Assembly: GCA_965208525.1 (NCBI GenBank)
Contig: OZ242340.1
Location: 4,402,001-4,466,000 of the forward strand
Source: VXYL01 sp965208525
GTDB lineage: Bacteria; Pseudomonadota; Gammaproteobacteria; Pseudomonadales; Azotimanducaceae
DNA: 64,000 nt
Reading direction: 5' to 3'
Position 1 is the stretch's first letter, and the number at the start of each line of letters is the position of its first letter. Both the position numbers and the translations under genes were made by a program. Below, piece after piece: positions 61,417 through 64,000 of the stretch. Below the pieces are notes generated by a model. It ran no database searches. It saw only the letters and a program-made list of their open reading frames with translations, and was not told the origin of the DNA.

Positions 61417-62583
61417 TCAGTCGAGGGCGTCGATGAGGTCCGCCACCATGGCCACCATCCGGTCCGCCTCGGCATCGCTCATGTTCAGCGGCGGCAGCAG
61501 GCGGACGACGTTGTCGACCGCGACGTTGATGAGGAGGCCAGCCTCCAAGGCATCGGCCACCAGCGTCGGGCACGGCTCGTTCAGTTCCACCCCGAGCATC
61601 AAGCCCTTGCCGCGGATTTCCCGCACGCGGTTGTTGCCAGCCAGGCGCTTGCGGAATGCCGCCACCATGCGCTCGCCAAGCTCCGCCGCCCGTTCGGTCA
61701 CGCCGCCTTCGGTGAGTTCGTCAAGTACTGCATTGGCGGCAGCGCAGGCGAGGAAATTGCCGCCGAAGGTGGAGCCGTGTGTGCCCGCCACCAGCACGTC
61801 GGCCGCCGCGCCGCGGGCAATGCACGCGCCGATGGGCATGCCGTTGCCGAGCCCCTTGGCTGTGGTGATGACATCCGGTAACAGATTGCCGTGCTGGAAC
61901 GCGAACAACTTGCCGGTGCGGCCGTTGCCGGTCTGCACTTCGTCGAGCATAAGCAGCCAGTCGTTGGCGTCGCACACTTCGCGCAAGCTGTCGAGATAGT
62001 CGCTCGAGGGAATCTGGATGCCGCCCTCGCCGAGCACCGGCTCGACGAACACCGCAACCACGTTCTTGTTGTTGGCGGCGATCTGACGCACCGACTCGAC
62101 ATCGTTGAATGGAGCCCGCACGAACCCGGAAAGCAGCGGCTCGAACCCCGCCTGCACCTTGCGGTTGCCGGTGGCAGTGAGCGTCGCCATGGTGCGGCCG
62201 TGGAAACTGCCGTCCATGACTACCACGTCCGGCGCCTCGATGCCGCGATTGTGGCCGTGCAGGCGGGCGATCTTCAGCGCCGCCTCGTTGGCCTCGGCAC
62301 CGGAGTTGCAGAAGAACACGTTGTCCATGCCGGATAGTTCCGTGAGGCGCGTGGCGAGGCGTTCCTGCGGGCCGATGAGGTAGAGGTTGGAGGTGTGCAG
62401 CAAGGTGTTCGCCTGTTCGCTCAGCGCCTTCGCCACCGCCGGATGGGCATGGCCCAGGCCGCAGACGGCAATGCCGGTGAGGCCGTCGAGATAAGCCTTG
62501 CCGGCCTCGTCATAGACGTGGCTGCCTTCACCCCGCACGAAAGACACGGGCAGGCGCCCGTAGGTTGGCATGATGGACGTCAT
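61417..62583 (-). CDS. argD: Acetylornithine aminotransferase
   Basis: A 388-residue class III PLP aminotransferase. The PLP-binding lysine is K243 in TTAKGLGNGMP, Asp214 in LMLDEVQTGNGRTG contacts the pyridine nitrogen, and CNSGAEANEAA and FHGRTMATLTATGN are hallmarks of ArgD. It converts N-acetyl-glutamate semialdehyde to N-acetylornithine; argF follows directly, so they form an argDF operon. ATG 62583 starts the family N-terminus; the open frame to 62988 runs through the terminator and is rejected. Confidence 0.94.
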   Translation of the reverse strand: MTSIMPTYGRLPVSFVRGEGSHVYDEAGKAYLDGLTGIAVCGLGHAHPAVAKALSEQANTLLHTSNLYLIGPQERLATRLTELSGMDNVFFCNSGAEANEAALKIARLHGHNRGIEAPDVVVMDGSFHGRTMATLTATGNRKVQAGFEPLLSGFVRAPFNDVESVRQIAANNKNVVAVFVEPVLGEGGIQIPSSDYLDSLREVCDANDWLLMLDEVQTGNGRTGKLFAFQHGNLLPDVITTAKGLGNGMPIGACIARGAAADVLVAGTHGSTFGGNFLACAAANAVLDELTEGGVTERAAELGERMVAAFRKRLAGNNRVREIRGKGLMLGVELNEPCPTLVADALEAGLLINVAVDNVVRLLPPLNMSDAEADRMVAMVADLIDALD

Positions 62584-62651
62584 CGGCTTCCTTCCCCTTC
62601 CTTCCCTGTCCCGGTGCCTTTGCGCCGGAGAAAAACTGCCTCTAAAAGAAA
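62584..62651 (-). promoter_or_regulatory. Likely argD promoter/leader
   Basis: The 68 bases between the terminator hairpin and the argD ATG contain a purine-rich segment (GGAAGGGAAGGGGAAGG on the minus strand) that may serve as ribosome site. No ARG box is recognised. Confidence 0.35.
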
Positions 62652-62677
62652 CCGGGCAGCGATGGAGGGCTGCCCGG
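62642..62677 (-). terminator. Intrinsic terminator of the PatB-like gene
   Basis: On the minus strand, a 9-bp stem CCGGGCAGC/GCTGCCCGG with an 8-base loop is followed by TTTCTTTT. It lies about 110 bases after the stop of the lyase gene and before argD, separating the two same-strand transcripts. Confidence 0.82.
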
Positions 62678-62789
62678 AAAAACGAGCGAGCATAGCAGGT
62701 TCCGGTTTGGGTGGTGGCTGGTTCCTGCAAAGGGGAGTGTCGGAGGGCCCTTGCCCTGCCTCCGTGGGGGCGACCAAGGTCCGTCTTGT

Positions 62790-63950
62790 TCAGTTCGACG
62801 TGTGTTGAAGCGCTTCGTTCAAGCGGCGCAGGCCCTCCGCAAGCATCGCCTCGCCGCAGCCGAAGTTGAAGCGGGCGAAGCCTGGAGCGCCGAAGTCCTC
62901 GCCCGGCGAAAGGCCTATGCCGTGGCTCTCGAGCCAGGTGGCGGGCGAATCGTGTCCAAGTGCCGTCGCGTCGATCCAGGCAAGGCACGTGGCTTCGACG
63001 GGCGTGACTTCGAGGCCCAAGGCCCGCACGGCGTCTACCACGGTGCGGGCATTGCTGGCCAGATAGGCGTTAACGGAGCCCAGCCAGTCGGATTGGTCGT
63101 TCCATGCTGCGGTAGCCGCCGCATAGGCGAGCGGCGACACGCCCGAAACGAAGCCGTGCATCGCGCTCTCGTAGCGGGCGCGGAGTTCCGCGTCGGGAAT
63201 CACGGCAACGGCGACGCCGAGGCCCGGCATGTTGTAGGCCTTGGTGGGTGCATGGAGGGTTATCGACCGCCGGGCGAGTTCCGGATCGAGGCCAGCGACC
63301 GAGCGGTGCCGCCGCTCTTTTGCCAGCAAGATGCCGCAATGGATCTCATCGCTCACCAAGAGGGCGCCGCTCGACAGCACCAGCTCGGCGACGCGTTCGA
63401 GTTCGTCCTGCCCGTAGATGCGACCGGTGGGGTTGTGGGGATTGCAGAACATGAGCGCCGAGCTAGCCTCGAGCGCCGCGGCTAGGTGGTCGAAATCCAT
63501 CTCCCAGCGGCCCGTCTGTCGGGCCAGCGGGGAACGGGTTTCGGCAAGGTCAGCGTTGGCGGCAACGCGCAGGAACGGCGGGTACACGGGGGTCGGCACT
63601 ACCACGCGTGAGCCGCCGAAAGCGCGCGCGGCGACGTTGAAGCCGGGCACGACCCCCGGCAGCCAAACCAGCCAGTCGCGATGCACCTGCCAGCCGCAAT
63701 GGCGCGCCACCCAGCCTTGGAAGGCAGCGATGGCGTCCTCGGGCGTGGTGGTGTAACCGAGCACGGGATGGGCGAGTCGGGACTCTACCGCCTCGATGAC
63801 GAACGGGGCGGTAGGGAGGTCCATGTCCGCGACCCAGAACGGCAGGATGTCCCGGCCGGCGTACTTCTCCCACTTGCTGCTCGAGGTGCCGCGGCGGTCT
63901 ATCCCGTCGGCGAGCGCTTTGCCGATGAGCCTAGGGATGCTTCGGTTCAT
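62790..63950 (-). CDS. MalY/PatB-type PLP-dependent C-S lyase/aminotransferase
   Basis: A 386-residue fold-type I PLP enzyme of the PatB/MalY group, which splits cystathionine or cysteine-like substrates to homocysteine, pyruvate and ammonia. The PLP lysine is K237 in HAPTKAYNMPGL. The N170-PHNPTG, SDEIHCG and R-containing FARFNFGCG motifs are intact. ATG 63950 matches the family N-terminus (IPRLIGKALADGIDRRGTSS, then WEKY and ILPFWVADMD). The promoter lies at the right edge. Transcription ends at the hairpin at 62652-62677. Confidence 0.9.
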   Translation of the reverse strand: MNRSIPRLIGKALADGIDRRGTSSSKWEKYAGRDILPFWVADMDLPTAPFVIEAVESRLAHPVLGYTTTPEDAIAAFQGWVARHCGWQVHRDWLVWLPGVVPGFNVAARAFGGSRVVVPTPVYPPFLRVAANADLAETRSPLARQTGRWEMDFDHLAAALEASSALMFCNPHNPTGRIYGQDELERVAELVLSSGALLVSDEIHCGILLAKERRHRSVAGLDPELARRSITLHAPTKAYNMPGLGVAVAVIPDAELRARYESAMHGFVSGVSPLAYAAATAAWNDQSDWLGSVNAYLASNARTVVDAVRALGLEVTPVEATCLAWIDATALGHDSPATWLESHGIGLSPGEDFGAPGFARFNFGCGEAMLAEGLRRLNEALQHTSN

Positions 63951-64000
63951 CCGCGCTACAATGCAAACGACCCAAGGCCAATGCAAGCGGCGGCGCGCGA

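Noticed and set aside
1..64000. Prophage, integron or insertion sequence
   Set aside because: No integrase, transposase, structural phage gene or attachment-site repeat was recognised; only small repeats and one decayed toxin suggest mobility.

Overview
The window is a GC-rich stretch that reads like the chromosome of an uncultured Gammaproteobacterium, possibly a marine or host-associated lineage. This is inferred from the gene set, not from a marker gene. A SlyX homologue and an SrkA (YihE)-type kinase are typical of Gammaproteobacteria. Three phytanoyl-CoA dioxygenase (PhyH) proteins, two D-aminoacylase-like amidohydrolases, a fused CaiB-type CoA transferase, a PQQ sugar dehydrogenase-like protein and many dispersed palindromic repeats suit a versatile heterotroph. 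No rRNA, tRNA, CRISPR array, transposase or phage structural gene was found.

Layout. 1-3342: the end of a carboxylesterase, then a two-gene cassette of a RecQ-like helicase fused to a phosphoribosyltransferase domain and a DprA/SLOG-like protein, the best candidate for an under-described nucleic-acid or defence system. 3640-11515: PhyH dioxygenases, a GST, a divergent Nramp-like transporter, an NHL propeller, and a PhyH-HEAT fusion with an SDR. 11526-14776: an isolated PD-(D/E)XK nuclease-like gene and a D-aminoacylase. 14879-18436: a VWA protein with its MoxR-type AAA+ ATPase. 18696-33298: small-molecule metabolism (Fe-S ferredoxin, decarboxylating dehydrogenase with an alpha/beta hydrolase, D-aminoacylase with an amidohydrolase, SrkA-like kinase, FAD oxidoreductase, serine hydrolase, CoA transferase, LarA, PGRP-like amidase).

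33779-39741: slyX, NUDIX, a 5'-3' exonuclease, pyruvate phosphate dikinase with a small upstream ORF, a DM13 protein and a SixA-like phosphatase. 39808-42640: CobS and CobT without CobN. 42777-46995: macrodomain protein, a secreted ChaN/EreA-like protein, a hydrolase, a monooxygenase and a NUDIX protein. 47052-56101: a peptide-type ABC importer (substrate-binding protein, B, C, D, F) ending in a PQQ-type dehydrogenase with FG-GAP repeats. 56181-60338: a truncated MazF, a DUF6624-like secreted protein, a PNPOx-like flavoprotein and a DUF5916-like outer-membrane protein. 60496-63950: argD-argF and a PatB/MalY-type lyase, with one convincing intrinsic terminator.

Most larger spacers carry repeats. 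At least four families are visible: a 149-bp direct repeat with two GGGCGACGCATGCGTCGCCC palindromes, a modular double-hairpin family with a GCGCCGATAGGCGC core, a ~160-bp diverged repeat in two inverted copies, and a ~60-bp element. Many starts are GTG or TTG, so several 5' ends rest on ribosome-binding-site and family arguments.
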